Shown: positions 17,265 through 26,709, numbered from the stretch's first letter. The stretch is 64,000 bases of DNA from an uncultured Colwellia sp. (GCA_913058405.1 CAJXRC010000001.1:1-64000); one strand, 5' to 3'. The notes: a model not told the origin generated them from the sequence alone. A program made the numbers and translations.

Positions 17265-17918
17265 TTATTCTTTCTCTATCGGCTTATCTTTTTCTTTTTT
17301 GGGCTTTTCAACAATATGAAAAGCAGGTAAAGAAACGTGCCAATAGATAGCCGCTAAGCGTAAGGTCAATGCAGCAGAAATCGAAATAGTCATTGCGTGA
17401 GTATCACTCCAATTCAGTGCACGTAATAAAATAAATAAACTGCCCCCTAACATTGCCGCCAGCGCATAAATTTCTTCGCGTAAAATCATTGGGATTACAT
17501 TACATAAAACATCACGGATCATGCCGCCGGCAATCCCTGTAATGGTGCCTAGCACGACGGCCACAGGAATTGGTGCGCCCAAATAAAGTGCTTTCTGCGT
17601 ACCTAAAACGGCAAATAAAGCTAGACCTAAGGCATCTGCGATCAATAAAAAGCGTTTTGGAATTCGTTTTGGTTGTCTTATCAGCACTATAGTGAGAATT
17701 GCAGTCGCTAAAATAACATAGAGATAGTAGGGTTTTTCCACCCAAAAAACTGGCGTTTGTAAAATAACATCACGGATGGTACCACCACCTACAGCGGTAA
17801 CTGAGGCCAGTACTACAACACCAAAAGGATCAAGCTGATAGCGACCGGCCATTAGCGCGCCTGATAAGGCAAAAACGATAACACCAAAAATATCTAAGTA
17901 AAATAATAAGTCATTCAT
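17265..17918 (-). CDS. TRIC-type (UPF0126) membrane channel protein
   Basis: A 217-residue inner-membrane protein with about seven hydrophobic helices arranged as two homologous halves. Each half contains a glycine-rich kink followed by Arg-Asp: AVGGGTIRDVIL near residue 45 and GIAGGMIRDVLC near residue 133. This is the hallmark of the bacterial TRIC/YicG family, trimeric cation channels; the E. coli member has also been linked to glycine transport. The C-terminus is a charged Lys/Glu tail. The gene faces the TonB receptor gene and lies downstream of the cbiB-like and mtnN genes on the same strand. Confidence 0.88.
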   Translation of the reverse strand: MNDLLFYLDIFGVIVFALSGALMAGRYQLDPFGVVVLASVTAVGGGTIRDVILQTPVFWVEKPYYLYVILATAILTIVLIRQPKRIPKRFLLIADALGLALFAVLGTQKALYLGAPIPVAVVLGTITGIAGGMIRDVLCNVIPMILREEIYALAAMLGGSLFILLRALNWSDTHAMTISISAALTLRLAAIYWHVSLPAFHIVEKPKKEKDKPIEKE

Positions 17919-18008
17919 GTATATCTATGTTACCTCAAGATGCAGAATTCAGCTGAAATTAGAAACTCACATCTTGAAGTATCATGGGTATAAAGTCCAA
18001 TTTAGCGG

Positions 18009-18974
18009 CTAGCTTTGCATGGTAAACTGCCAGCTTAGCGCTAACAGTACCAGTAAAAATAAACTGCTATAGATAGAGAAAGTCACTTTTCGATTTGCTT
18101 TGATAATATCGCGTGGCTCGGGTTGCTTGCCAAGATCATTAAAAGCAGCCTTACGTAATTTTTCTCCTTGATACATAGCAACTCCACCCAGCCTCACGGC
18201 GAGTGAAAAGGCATGCACAGCAATATAAAAGTCATTATTAAGTTTAAAAATATGACCTCGAGTTAAGCGCCAAAACAATACACTGCCCTTCCCTATCGAA
18301 CTGAGTAATATCAATAATGACATTACTCGGCTTGGTAACCACTGAATAAGCTGGATAAACAACTGACTATAAAAACCAAAATGTTTATATTGCCCTAATT
18401 TTGTATTCCAACAATAGTGCATTTCTAGTATCAGTCGGTAGCTAAGTGCGCTTAAGGGTCCAAAAGTAAGAAAAAGGAAGCTGACAACATAAATTTGCTG
18501 CAAGCTACGAAGTAAGTGCATTTCAATAGCCGCTTTACTTAACCCTACTTGTGACAGTTGCTCTGTTTCTCGTAAAAGAAGTGACTTAAGGGTTTGTTTT
18601 GCTAAATAGTTTTGCTTCGCAACTAACGCTTGGGCAATACCAACGTTTATTTGTCCTAGATTGAGACTACCTAGCGCAAGGTAAAGTAATAATCCTTGCC
18701 AGACATAATCGACGGCAACAAAGTCAGCGAATAACCATAGGATAATAACTATTGGAACCAATGTGATTAATAAAGCTAAGAGACCAGCAATGATTTGATG
18801 CTGTGCACTATTGTTAGTGTTAAGAACCTTAAGACCTAACTGTGCACAATAGAATTGAAAAAAACGTAATGGCTCATGGGTAATGAAATGACTAACTATT
18901 GACTTGATGATCAGCACTACCACGAGAATCAACACATGATAGGTAAAAGGCGTTAACTCGGTGAGTGCTGTCAT
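18009..18974 (-). CDS. CobD/CbiB-family membrane protein
   Basis: A 321-residue polytopic membrane protein resembling CbiB/CobD (and AmpE). The central block GQINVGIAQALVAKQNYLAKQTL and the later SALSYRLILEMHYCWN are the recognisable parts, with hydrophobic helices at both ends. CbiB makes adenosylcobinamide phosphate in cobalamin synthesis, but no other cobalamin gene lies here. Homologues next to mtnN in related marine bacteria probably have another or an auxiliary role. It is 29 bases downstream of mtnN and likely co-transcribed. The name reflects family, not proven function. Confidence 0.7.
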   Translation of the reverse strand: MTALTELTPFTYHVLILVVVLIIKSIVSHFITHEPLRFFQFYCAQLGLKVLNTNNSAQHQIIAGLLALLITLVPIVIILWLFADFVAVDYVWQGLLLYLALGSLNLGQINVGIAQALVAKQNYLAKQTLKSLLLRETEQLSQVGLSKAAIEMHLLRSLQQIYVVSFLFLTFGPLSALSYRLILEMHYCWNTKLGQYKHFGFYSQLFIQLIQWLPSRVMSLLILLSSIGKGSVLFWRLTRGHIFKLNNDFYIAVHAFSLAVRLGGVAMYQGEKLRKAAFNDLGKQPEPRDIIKANRKVTFSIYSSLFLLVLLALSWQFTMQS

Positions 18975-19003
18975 TAATTATCCCTTCATTTTCAGTAAAT
19001 AAC

Positions 19004-19735
19004 TTAGGCTGCGCTAAGCACTTTACCTTTAAGTTGACCTAACATATTTAGTACAAGTTGCGATGAGTTAACAGCCGCTGTTTCTAGGTATTCTTCAAAA
19101 GTGTGTGGTGATTCTTTACCGGCAATATCTGAAAGTGAACGAATAACAACAAAAGGAGTTTTTAGCTGTAAACAGGCTTGCGCTATTGCAGCACCTTCCA
19201 TTTCAACTGCTGCCATCGTAGGGAAATTAGCACGTGCTTTAGCGACATCTTCTTCTTTAGTCATGAAGGTGTCCCCTGTAGTGATCAATCCTACGACCGC
19301 TTTAATGTTTTCGCCAGCTGTTTGACTTAATTGTTCAATGCCTTTTTTTGCTGCTGCCACTAAATCACTGTGTGGCATAAATGCCGCAGGATTAGCAGGT
19401 AACTGACCTACTTCATAACCAAACGCTGTAAGATCAACATCGTGATAGCGGACTTCTGAGCTCACAACAATATCACCTACTTTTAATGCCGCATCAAAAC
19501 CACCAGCAGAGCCAGTATTAACAACGTAATCTACTTGAAAACGATCAATTAAAATTGCGGTTGCTAGCGCCGCCGCAACCTTACCGATCCCTGATTGAAC
19601 AATAACAACATCACTACCGTCTAATTGGCCTTGGTGAAAAGTGTAACCTGCATGCTCTGTGCTTTTAGCATCGATTAATTTTTCTTTTAAAATGGCAACT
19701 TCTGGCTCCATTGCGCCAATAATTCCTGCTTTCAT
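19004..19735 (-). CDS. mtnN: 5'-methylthioadenosine/S-adenosylhomocysteine nucleosidase
   Basis: Cleaves MTA, S-adenosylhomocysteine and 5'-deoxyadenosine, releasing adenine; it serves methionine salvage and autoinducer-2 precursor formation. The protein begins MKAGIIGAMEPEV (catalytic Glu in AMEPE) and has NTGSAGG, then AAVEMEGAAIAQ (substrate-binding Met-Glu) and RSLSDIAG (catalytic Asp). The start is placed at 19735 and not the ATG six bases upstream, because AGGA sits directly against the first ATG but at ideal spacing from the second. The product has 243 residues, normal for the family. Confidence 0.93.
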   Translation of the reverse strand: MKAGIIGAMEPEVAILKEKLIDAKSTEHAGYTFHQGQLDGSDVVIVQSGIGKVAAALATAILIDRFQVDYVVNTGSAGGFDAALKVGDIVVSSEVRYHDVDLTAFGYEVGQLPANPAAFMPHSDLVAAAKKGIEQLSQTAGENIKAVVGLITTGDTFMTKEEDVAKARANFPTMAAVEMEGAAIAQACLQLKTPFVVIRSLSDIAGKESPHTFEEYLETAAVNSSQLVLNMLGQLKGKVLSAA

Positions 19736-19859
19736 GATCATTCCTAACTGTGTTTAATCTAATTAAAATATGTAAAAGATAACTGCTTATTTCATTCCAC
19801 TATGACAAATTGAAATGCTATTTCATTCCAATCGGACCAATTTATTGGTCCGTTTGGTA

Positions 19860-20609
19860 TTATGCGTATTCCTGCAGGCCGAAGAAAATAAGGTTATCGA
19901 TAAATTGAATGTTTTCTACCGCTAAAATATTTTCAGTTGTTTGTGCTAACAATAGCGTTGTTAGCGCCTTACCATCACCACCTGTTAATATAATGCGATT
20001 AATATCACCTAATTGCTGTGCTTGCTCGATGGCTCGTTCAATCATGCCCAGAGTTGCTGCCCAACAGGCATTATTAACATTATCAGACGTGTTAGCGCCA
20101 AATGCTAAGCTAGGCGTTGTCTTATTTTTTGCATGAACCAAGGTGCTATGGCTTAAAATACTGGTAAATAACGCGTTAATACCCGCTAAAATCCAGCCGC
20201 CTTGGTGCTGTCCACTAGCGGCCAATAAATCAACCGTAGTCGCAGTGCCTGCATCTATTATTAATACATTCTCTTGTGAATAAAGGTGCATAGTGCCTAA
20301 CAACGCAAGCCAGCGGTCAATACCTAAGGTCGTTGGCTCTTGATACGCTGAAATTAATGTGTTTTTTTGCTGTTCACTATGCACTTGTTTATAGCTGATT
20401 TTTTGTCGTGTACACCAAGTCGCAAGTTCATCGGTTAATGCCGACTTAGCCACATTAGCAACTATGACCTGACTAGCTTGGCTGAAGAATTTAACAAAAT
20501 ATTTTGCAGAAAAATCATCATTGTTTAACTGCGTAGTCGCTGATAATTCACCGCTAATCAGATGTACGTATTTTGTTCGGCTATTACCGATATCAATTAA
20601 AAGGATCAT
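19860..20609 (-). CDS. coaX: Type III pantothenate kinase
   Basis: First enzyme of coenzyme A synthesis, phosphorylating pantothenate; the type III form is insensitive to CoA feedback. Motifs are the phosphate-binding LIDIGNSRTKYV at the N-terminus, TLGIDRWLALLG near residue 92, IIDAGTATTVDLL with the catalytic Asp, and GGWILAGI. Length is 249 residues. The start overlaps the end of birA by 4 bases, and murB-birA-coaX form a tight operon. In enterobacteria the corresponding position next to birA holds the unrelated type I kinase coaA. Confidence 0.93.
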   Translation of the reverse strand: MILLIDIGNSRTKYVHLISGELSATTQLNNDDFSAKYFVKFFSQASQVIVANVAKSALTDELATWCTRQKISYKQVHSEQQKNTLISAYQEPTTLGIDRWLALLGTMHLYSQENVLIIDAGTATTVDLLAASGQHQGGWILAGINALFTSILSHSTLVHAKNKTTPSLAFGANTSDNVNNACWAATLGMIERAIEQAQQLGDINRIILTGGDGKALTTLLLAQTTENILAVENIQFIDNLIFFGLQEYA

Positions 20610-21607
20610 TCGTCCATCCTGAGACTGACTTCACCGCCGTAAATAGGTTTAACTTGCCCATCCACCTCTAACAGTAAAGCACCTTGATTATTAACTCCTC
20701 GACATATGCCGTGAGTTATTCGTTCACCAGTAATCAATTTTACCCGCTTATTTAGAAAAGCATCATGAGCATGCCATTCTTCTAACATGGGTACTAAACC
20801 CACTTGTTGATGCTGCTGCAATCGCTGTCGTAAACAACGAATCAACTGCGCACTGAGTCCATTTCTATCGATTTTGACTTTACTGTGTGATTGTAGATCT
20901 GTCCATTTTTGTTCAATTAATTTTCCGGCTTCCACTGGCATATGTAAATTTAGGCCAATGCCAATAACACAATGGCTCGGCTCTAACGCCTGGCCTTCAA
21001 GATCAATCAAGATACCCGCGAGTTTTACGCCATCAAGATAAATATCATTAGGCCACTTCAACTGAACTTGTACATTACTATGGGCTTTCACTGCATCGCT
21101 AACCGCTAATGCCGTCACTAAACTTAACCCCATCGCAGCTGATAATCCTTGCTCTAAATACCAGTACATAGACAAGTATATTTGCGAACCAAAAGGTGAA
21201 ATCCACTGTCGACCTCGTCGACCTCGTCCTGCACTTTGATACTCAGCTAAGCAAACTTGCCCCGACGTTACTTGATTAGGCAAGCGCCTCATTAAATAAT
21301 CATTGGTAGAATCAATTAAGCTGTGCACTTCAATCAAGGGTAAATCGCTTTGCTTTGTAATTTGCTTTTTTGCTTCATCAGCCAGAAGACTAATAATTTT
21401 ATCTTTCTCTAAAAGGTGCAGCGGTTGCGCCAGCTTGTAACCCTTTCCAGTGACACTGTATATATCTAAACCTATTTCAGTTAATACTTTAATATGCTTA
21501 GCGATAGCAGTTCGGCTGATCCCTAATTGTTCACCGAGCAATTGGCCTGATATAAATTGGCCTGAGGCTAATGATTTAACTAAGTGCTCTTTAACGGCTT
21601 TAGTCAT
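20606..21607 (-). CDS. birA: BirA, biotin-protein ligase and biotin operon repressor
   Basis: Bifunctional protein. An N-terminal winged helix ([20 protein letters not shown]) represses biotin genes. The central ligase domain has STNDYLMRR, the biotinyl-adenylate loop GRGRRGRQW and [19 protein letters not shown]-terminal SH3-like domain follows. The start at 21607 (MTKAVKEHL, 333 residues) was chosen over an upstream ATG because it overlaps the murB stop as ATGACTAA, a typical coupling arrangement, and gives the usual length. Confidence 0.93.
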   Translation of the reverse strand: MTKAVKEHLVKSLASGQFISGQLLGEQLGISRTAIAKHIKVLTEIGLDIYSVTGKGYKLAQPLHLLEKDKIISLLADEAKKQITKQSDLPLIEVHSLIDSTNDYLMRRLPNQVTSGQVCLAEYQSAGRGRRGRQWISPFGSQIYLSMYWYLEQGLSAAMGLSLVTALAVSDAVKAHSNVQVQLKWPNDIYLDGVKLAGILIDLEGQALEPSHCVIGIGLNLHMPVEAGKLIEQKWTDLQSHSKVKIDRNGLSAQLIRCLRQRLQQHQQVGLVPMLEEWHAHDAFLNKRVKLITGERITHGICRGVNNQGALLLEVDGQVKPIYGGEVSLRMDE

Positions 21608-22682
21608 CGATTTGACCTCTACTAGAATGGATATCTTCAATTGGATTAATATCGCTCAACGATGAGAAGGAACTCTCACCTTTGTGCGTAATCATGCGCA
21701 CTTCTGGTGTTAAGAATACTGAGAATTTTTCTACTACTTTTCGCTGAATATACTTGGCTAAACTAATAATATCTGTGCCTTGGTCACTGCCATAATTTAC
21801 TAAAACTAAGGCTTGTTGCTGATGAACACCAACGTCGCCATGGCGAAAACCTTTTAATCCAGCTTGTTCTATTAACCAACCAGCTGCCAACTTTATCTCA
21901 CCATTTTTCTGTGGATAATGAGGGATTTTGGGATATTGCTGTCGTAACTGAGCAAAATCGGCTTCATTAATGAGAGGATTTTTAAAAAAGCTGCCCGCAT
22001 TAGGTAACTCTTTTGGGTCGGGTAATTTACTACTGCGTAATGCAATGACTTGTGCCATGACTTGCTTAGCAGTGCTCTCTTTTGCAAGAATATCTAATCC
22101 CGCGTACGAAAGGTTAGCTTGCCAGGCTTTCGGAAAGTTAAAAATCACCTGAGTAATTAAACCCTTGTTATAACGTTCCTGTTTAAAAATACTATCGCGG
22201 TAGGCAAAGCGGCAGGCTTGTTTAGTGAGTGAATGCAGATTTTTACTTGCAAATTCATACCATTGTATTTCTTGACAAAAATCTGCGAATTCCACTCCGT
22301 AGGCACCAATATTTTGCACGGGTGCTGCACCAACACTACCGGGTATCAAAGCTAAGTTCTCTAAGCCATAAATACCTTGCTCTAGACAAAAACACACGAG
22401 ATCATGCCAATTTTCTGCGGCGCCAACCGTAACAACAAAATGGTCGTCTTGTTCTAGAATATTGATACCATTGAATTTTGGCTGAATAATAATGGGTGCT
22501 TGAGATTCAACAAACAAGGTATTACTGCCGTCACCCAGAATATAGAAAGTTTCAGCAGATAAATCAGGTAATTGCTGTAATTCTGCCAAAGAGCTTGGGA
22601 AATAGATGCGTGAGCAACTCGCCTTAAGATTAAAGCTGTTATTACTTTTTAGGGAGTAATTTTGGTTTGAATGCATAGCCAT
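21600..22682 (-). CDS. murB: UDP-N-acetylenolpyruvoylglucosamine reductase
   Basis: FAD enzyme completing UDP-MurNAc synthesis for peptidoglycan. It shows the FAD-binding [26 protein letters not shown], the YRDS motif, the catalytic Ser in NAGSFFKNP and the late Glu in LTPEVRMI. The long insert before the C-terminus and the YRDS motif are those of type I MurB. The start is uncertain: ATG 22682 ([11 protein letters not shown]) or 22676 gives the family N-terminus, while readings from 22736 add a hydrophobic stretch not expected in this cytoplasmic enzyme. No ribosome site clearly decides. Confidence 0.92.
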   Translation of the reverse strand: MAMHSNQNYSLKSNNSFNLKASCSRIYFPSSLAELQQLPDLSAETFYILGDGSNTLFVESQAPIIIQPKFNGINILEQDDHFVVTVGAAENWHDLVCFCLEQGIYGLENLALIPGSVGAAPVQNIGAYGVEFADFCQEIQWYEFASKNLHSLTKQACRFAYRDSIFKQERYNKGLITQVIFNFPKAWQANLSYAGLDILAKESTAKQVMAQVIALRSSKLPDPKELPNAGSFFKNPLINEADFAQLRQQYPKIPHYPQKNGEIKLAAGWLIEQAGLKGFRHGDVGVHQQQALVLVNYGSDQGTDIISLAKYIQRKVVEKFSVFLTPEVRMITHKGESSFSSLSDINPIEDIHSSRGQIDD

Positions 22683-22864
22683 GAAAACGAATAATGAAAG
22701 AACCATTATTGTACTGAAAAAACAACTTAACTCCAATTATTCACAACGATTAACCAAGATAAGGCAACAAAGAATTTCTTGCTACCTTATTTACATGGGT
22801 GACTCATTTTATTTATTACTAGTACTTTACTAGCACTTAATGAGTTATTTACGCTTCACAAAGA

Positions 22865-23521
22865 CTAAATGCGCACTAAAACATCGTTAAGGGCTAAACG
22901 GGATTTTGGTAACTTGGCGTTAAAATCATCTTCTGGGTGATGATAACCAATCGCTAAGGCGACATCACATTGATAGCCATCAAGCTCTTTATTAAACTCT
23001 TTGTTTACCAGGTCAATATCAATGCCTTCCATTGGGGTAGAGTCAATCTTGAGTCGCGCAAGTATATGTAATGTATTACCTAGCGCTAAGTAGGTTTGTG
23101 CTTTGGTCCACATACTGGTATCACCTGTGTCGCTGGTATTAAGTTCAGCGAAAAGGAAGCCACCAAAGGCTGATTCGCGCTTTTCTGGCGCTGTTCGCTT
23201 ATCGACAATACCTTTATCTACTACTTTGGCATAATCATCACGATTATATTTAGGGTTGTAAGCAAATAAAATAACCTGCGAGCTATCAAATATATGCGGT
23301 TGATTATAATGGTGCATATTGGCGAATGTACTACTCATACGTGTTTTCGCAACATCGCTTTCTAGCACAACAAATTTCCATGGCTGTGAGTTAATCGACG
23401 AAGCAGAAAGGCGCATGGCTTCATATAGGACATCTAAATCTGCCTGAGGAATTTTTCTGGTCGCGTCATACTTTTTTACTGTATGTCGGCTAGCAAGGTC
23501 TTCAATAATAGGATGAGTCAT
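22865..23521 (-). CDS. nfsB: NfsB-like NAD(P)H nitroreductase
   Basis: FMN-dependent oxygen-insensitive nitroreductase/dihydropteridine reductase-type flavoprotein of 218 residues. It contains the FMN-binding start SRHTVKKYDATRKI, SSINSQPWKFVV (FMN phosphate and isoalloxazine contacts), the dimer helix TKAQTYLALGNTLHILA and the family ending PEDDFNAKLPKSRLALNDVL. Such enzymes reduce nitroaromatics and quinones; the natural substrate is open. It stands alone between murB and acuI. Confidence 0.88.
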   Translation of the reverse strand: MTHPIIEDLASRHTVKKYDATRKIPQADLDVLYEAMRLSASSINSQPWKFVVLESDVAKTRMSSTFANMHHYNQPHIFDSSQVILFAYNPKYNRDDYAKVVDKGIVDKRTAPEKRESAFGGFLFAELNTSDTGDTSMWTKAQTYLALGNTLHILARLKIDSTPMEGIDIDLVNKEFNKELDGYQCDVALAIGYHHPEDDFNAKLPKSRLALNDVLVRI

Positions 23522-23624
23522 AGTGATTCCATTAAGAAAAGTAATATCAACATAAGGTAGTAGCTAAAACACTGATATTCAATGCCGCTAAGGTAAGTTT
23601 TTACGTTAGCAGCATATTTACGGA

Positions 23625-24608
23625 CTATTTATTTACGTCAACGACTACACGACCTGTTACGTCGCCCTTAAGTAATTTATCAGCTACATCAATTGAGGCT
23701 TCTAAACTAATCACTTCTGCTATCGATTCCATCTCCGTTGCGGGTAAAATTTCAGCTAATTTTTTCCATGCTGCTACTCTATCCGCTCTAGGGCGCATAA
23801 CACTATCAACACCTAATAAGGAAACACCTCTCAAAATAAATGGCGCAACAGTGGCTGGTAGATCCATACCTTGCGCTAAACCACAAGCAGCCACCGCACC
23901 GCCATATTGGATGCTTGCACAAACGTTAGCCAGTGTATGACTGCCTATAGAATCAATTGCGCCAGCCCATTTCTCTTTCATTAACGGTTTACCCGGTGCA
24001 GATAATTCTTCTCTGTCAATAATTTCAGTCGCGCCTAAATCATATAAGTAATCGTGTTGTTTACTGCTACCTGTTGAGGCGACAACTGAGTAGCCCATTA
24101 AGGAAAGTAATTTCACTGCAAAGCTACCAACACCACCAGTAGCACCCGTCACAAGGATTTTACCACTTTGCGGGTTAATGCCGCTTTTTTCTAATGCTTG
24201 AATACATAACATAGCAGTATAACCTGCAGTACCAATTGCCATTGCCTGTAAAGGTGAAATGGCTTCTGGTAAAGGAATTAGCCAATCACTGTTTACTTTG
24301 GCTTTTTGTGATAAACCACCCATATGCTTTTCACCAACACCGAAGCCATTAAGTAAGACTTTATCGCCAGCCTTGAACTCATCACTTTCACTGTGCTCAA
24401 CAATACCGCTGAAATCTACTCCTGGTATCATAGGAAAGCTTCTTACTACGGGAGCTTTCCCAGTAATCGCTAACGCATCTTTATAATTAAGCGTGCTATA
24501 AAGGACTTTTACTGAGACATTGCCTTGGGATAAGCTTTCTTCAGCTAATTCAGTGATCGATGTTTTATAGCCATTTTCATCTTTATTTACCAGTAAACAT
24601 TTAAACAT
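23625..24608 (-). CDS. acuI: AcuI/YhdH-type acrylyl-CoA reductase (MDR family)
   Basis: NADPH-dependent medium-chain reductase of 327 residues. AcuI enzymes detoxify acrylyl-CoA to propionyl-CoA, for instance during DMSP breakdown. Motifs: STLNYKDALAITGKAPVVRSFPMIPGVDFSG near the N-terminus and the nucleotide-binding VTGATGGVGSFAVKLL, with no zinc-binding Cys set. The start at 24608 (MFKCLLV) follows a near-perfect GGAGG five bases upstream, so an ATG 12 bases earlier was rejected. A TetR operator sits 15 bases before the start and the tetR gene lies immediately upstream, indicating local repression. No dddD-, dddL- or dmdA-like gene is in the window. Confidence 0.87.
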   Translation of the reverse strand: MFKCLLVNKDENGYKTSITELAEESLSQGNVSVKVLYSTLNYKDALAITGKAPVVRSFPMIPGVDFSGIVEHSESDEFKAGDKVLLNGFGVGEKHMGGLSQKAKVNSDWLIPLPEAISPLQAMAIGTAGYTAMLCIQALEKSGINPQSGKILVTGATGGVGSFAVKLLSLMGYSVVASTGSSKQHDYLYDLGATEIIDREELSAPGKPLMKEKWAGAIDSIGSHTLANVCASIQYGGAVAACGLAQGMDLPATVAPFILRGVSLLGVDSVMRPRADRVAAWKKLAEILPATEMESIAEVISLEASIDVADKLLKGDVTGRVVVDVNK

Positions 24609-24622
24609 ATGAACCTCCAATA

Positions 24623-24637
24623 TAGACCGATCGTCTA
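24623..24637. promoter_or_regulatory. TetR operator copy 1 (before acuI)
   Basis: TAGACCGATCGTCTA, with arms TAGAC/GTCTA, lies between the tetR stop and the acuI ribosome site. The identical 15-mer occurs before tetR itself. It is one base short of the perfect 16-base palindrome TAGACCGATCGGTCTA. Confidence 0.8.
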
Positions 24638-24652
24638 TTAATTAATAAAAAA

Positions 24653-25276
24653 TTATTTTTTTAACAACAGTAAGTAATGATTGATAAAAAGATCAATCGG
24701 CTGAGTTGTTTGTACTAATTTACAACGACTTACCGCACCTTCCCAGCCAATCCAAAAAAACTCTGCTAGCGAGTGACGCTCTTCTTGCTCCGCATCTGGG
24801 CAAAGCACATTGAGGTGATCAGAGATTTTATTTTGCCAGCCCTGCATCACCATAATTAATTTTTCACGATGGCTTTCAGGTAAAACCGCAATCTCTTGCT
24901 CTAGGTTGCCCACTAAACAGCCTCGATTAAAATTATATCGTTCGATGCCCGCTTTAGCATCCTCAACAAAACTCAGTAATCTTTGTTCAGGTACTAACTG
25001 ATCATTTTTTAAATGTGAATCAAGCTTGCGACTGAAGTACTTGTCATAGTAATCAATCACCGCTAAGCCAAAGACTTCTTTGTTGGCAAAATAATGGTAA
25101 AAGGATCCTTTGGGCACAGACACTTTCTTTAATATTTGGTCTAAGCCTGATGAAGCAAAGCCAAATTGCGTAAAGTGTTCAACGCCACTACTGATTAATT
25201 CAGTTTTGGTGTTAGTGGTATCTCGGCCAGACTTAGGCGGTCGACCTCTTCGTTTTTTAATAGTATCTAATTGCAT
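24653..25276 (-). CDS. TetR-family repressor of acuI and itself
   Basis: A 207-residue regulator. A basic N-terminal arm (KKRRGRPPKSGRDTT) precedes the helix-turn-helix ASSGLDQILKKVSVPKGSFY-HYFANKEVF (residues about 41-70). The C-terminal ligand domain contains GCLVGNLEQEIAVL, the YcdC/AcuR-like pattern. Identical operators before tetR and before acuI support autoregulation and control of acuI. The likely inducer is an electrophile such as acrylate or its CoA ester, which is inference. Cysteine residues at GCLVG and LCPDAEQ might sense electrophiles. Confidence 0.88.
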   Translation of the reverse strand: MQLDTIKKRRGRPPKSGRDTTNTKTELISSGVEHFTQFGFASSGLDQILKKVSVPKGSFYHYFANKEVFGLAVIDYYDKYFSRKLDSHLKNDQLVPEQRLLSFVEDAKAGIERYNFNRGCLVGNLEQEIAVLPESHREKLIMVMQGWQNKISDHLNVLCPDAEQEERHSLAEFFWIGWEGAVSRCKLVQTTQPIDLFINHYLLLLKK

Positions 25277-25286
25277 AAACCAATAT

Positions 25287-25301
25287 TAGACCGATCGTCT
25301 A
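25287..25301. promoter_or_regulatory. TetR operator copy 2 (before tetR)
   Basis: The same TAGACCGATCGTCTA 15-mer as at 24623-24637, placed 11 bases before the tetR start, where binding would block transcription or elongation. Confidence 0.8.
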
Positions 25302-25495
25302 TTTAATTGCAAGTATTAAATTGTCTAAAGAATAAACACGATAATAAGTACCACAACAATTAACATGGTCAAATATACTATTTTCATGGTCAATTTAACT
25401 AAAAAGTTAAAATAGTTTCTTCTGCTCAATTTCAATGCAATCAACACAAAATAATATATTCATTATTTATCATAAACTTAAAATATTATTCATCT

Positions 25496-25511
25496 TTGGC
25501 ACAGCACTTGT
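25496..25511 (+). promoter_or_regulatory. Sigma-54 promoter of the psp operon
   Basis: TTGGCAC-AGCAC-TTGT fits the sigma-54 (RpoN) -24/-12 pattern TGGCAC-N5-TTGC with one mismatch; the GG and G(C/T) doublets are spaced by 10 bases. It lies about 95 bases before the first gene, and the AT-rich 25302-25495 upstream could hold activator (PspF) sites. pspF itself is not in the window. Nothing else is seen in the 25302-25605 gap. Confidence 0.75.
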
Positions 25512-25605
25512 AATAGCTATTACATACCAAGCGATGTTTAACATCCAAATAGAAAAATAGCACTACAACGTAACCAACAAATACAAAGAGAAGAAGGAAT
25601 TTATT

Positions 25606-25944
25606 ATGAGCACATTTAACATGACTAAAAATACTAGCAGCAAAATTAAAGACATAAGCCTTGCATTAATACTTATCGGATCTTTAATGGGCGCCACGCT
25701 AAGCACTAGCGTTAATGCAGCACCTTTACCTGATGTTGAAAAAGCCGTAAGCGACTTTATAGTTGCCCAAGGAGAAAAAATGATTACTGAATTAAATACG
25801 CAATTACAGCAATCAATTAATAAGGAGATTGAAGAACTTACTGTTAATTTTTCATTCGATAATGCTTCAACTTGGTTAACAACAGAAGAACCAGTAGAGC
25901 AAACGACAGCAGCCGTTCAAGATGATAACAAAGTAAGTAACTAG
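25606..25944 (+). CDS. Small exported protein of unknown function, first gene of the psp operon
   Basis: A 112-residue protein I do not recognise. A good ribosome site (AAGGAA, six bases spacing) supports this ATG. The N-terminus is long and polar (MSTFNMTKNTSSKIKD), then a hydrophobic core (ISLALILIGSLMGATL) and a likely cleavage at VNA-AP. The mature part is about 72 residues and acidic. It has an amphipathic helix (PDVEKAVSDFIVAQGEKMITELNTQLQQSINKEIEEL, residues about 43-79), a short beta-like NFSFDN, and a Thr/Glu/Asp-rich disordered tail. It lies directly behind the sigma-54 promoter and 102 bases before pspA, so it should be induced with the phage-shock response and act on the periplasmic side of the envelope. 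Confidence 0.75.
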   Translation: MSTFNMTKNTSSKIKDISLALILIGSLMGATLSTSVNAAPLPDVEKAVSDFIVAQGEKMITELNTQLQQSINKEIEELTVNFSFDNASTWLTTEEPVEQTTAAVQDDNKVSN

Positions 25945-25961
25945 CATAACTTTCAACAAGC

Positions 25962-25994
25962 TTAATAACATGTAATTTAATTGCATGTTATTAA
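25962..25994. repeat. Perfect inverted repeat between the leader gene and pspA
   Basis: TTAATAACATG (25962-25972) and CATGTTATTAA (25984-25994) form an 11-bp AT-rich stem with an 11-base loop. There is no following T-run. It may tune expression of the first gene relative to pspA by partial termination or RNA processing. Confidence 0.55.
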
Positions 25995-26046
25995 ATTACC
26001 AAATTAATTAATTAAATTAAGTATCAAAAATACGCAGGAGAAAACT

Positions 26047-26709
26047 ATGGGATTATTCAGCCGCTTTACCGACATTGTTAATGCAAATTTAAACAGCATG
26101 TTAGACAAAGCAGAGCATCCAGAGAAAATGATTCGTTTGATCATTGGCGAAATGGAAGAAACATTAGTTGAAGTACGTTCAACTGCAGCCAAAAATATTG
26201 CTGAACAAAAAACCTTAGCAAGAAAAGTTAAAGCGACTCAGGAAGGCATTGCACACTGGCATGAAAAAGCTGAACTTGCCTTAAATAAAGGCCGTGAAGA
26301 TTTAGCAAAATCAGCGTTGGCACAAAAACATAAATGCCAAGCTGAGTTAACTCAGCTAGACGAAGAAAACACACAATTATCTGACTTGTTAATTGCGATA
26401 CAAGAGGATGCACAACGCTTGCAAGACAAACTTAACGAGGCCAAACGACGTCAAGATGCATTACGTCTTCGTCAAGAGTCCGCGGAAGTAAGATTGAAGG
26501 TACGGGAAAAAGCAGTTGTTCACAATATTGATGAAGCAATGGCCAAATTTGAACGTTACCAACAGAAAATTGATCATCTTGAAGCGCAAGTTGAATCTTA
26601 TGATTTAACGGAGAATAAAGATTTATCAACACAGATATCTGAACTTGAACAAGACGACAATATTGAAGCGGAATTAGCTGAAATGAAAAAGAAGGTCGTC
26701 AACGGCTAA
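26047..26709 (+). CDS. pspA: Phage shock protein A
   Basis: Peripheral inner-membrane protein of the PspA/IM30 (ESCRT-III-like) family that coats damaged membrane and preserves proton motive force. It starts with the amphipathic helix MGLFSRFTDIVNANLNSMLD, followed by long coiled coil (residues about 25-180) with NIAEQKTLARKVK and a short C-terminal acidic helix. At 220 residues it has family length (E. coli 222). An AGGAG ribosome site lies 6 to 7 bases before the start. In enterobacteria PspA also inhibits PspF; here no pspF is adjacent. Confidence 0.95.
   Translation: MGLFSRFTDIVNANLNSMLDKAEHPEKMIRLIIGEMEETLVEVRSTAAKNIAEQKTLARKVKATQEGIAHWHEKAELALNKGREDLAKSALAQKHKCQAELTQLDEENTQLSDLLIAIQEDAQRLQDKLNEAKRRQDALRLRQESAEVRLKVREKAVVHNIDEAMAKFERYQQKIDHLEAQVESYDLTENKDLSTQISELEQDDNIEAELAEMKKKVVNG

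Noticed and set aside
18009-18974. Cobalamin biosynthesis locus
   Set aside because: Only one CbiB-like gene is present, next to mtnN; no other cobalamin gene or B12 riboswitch is seen.
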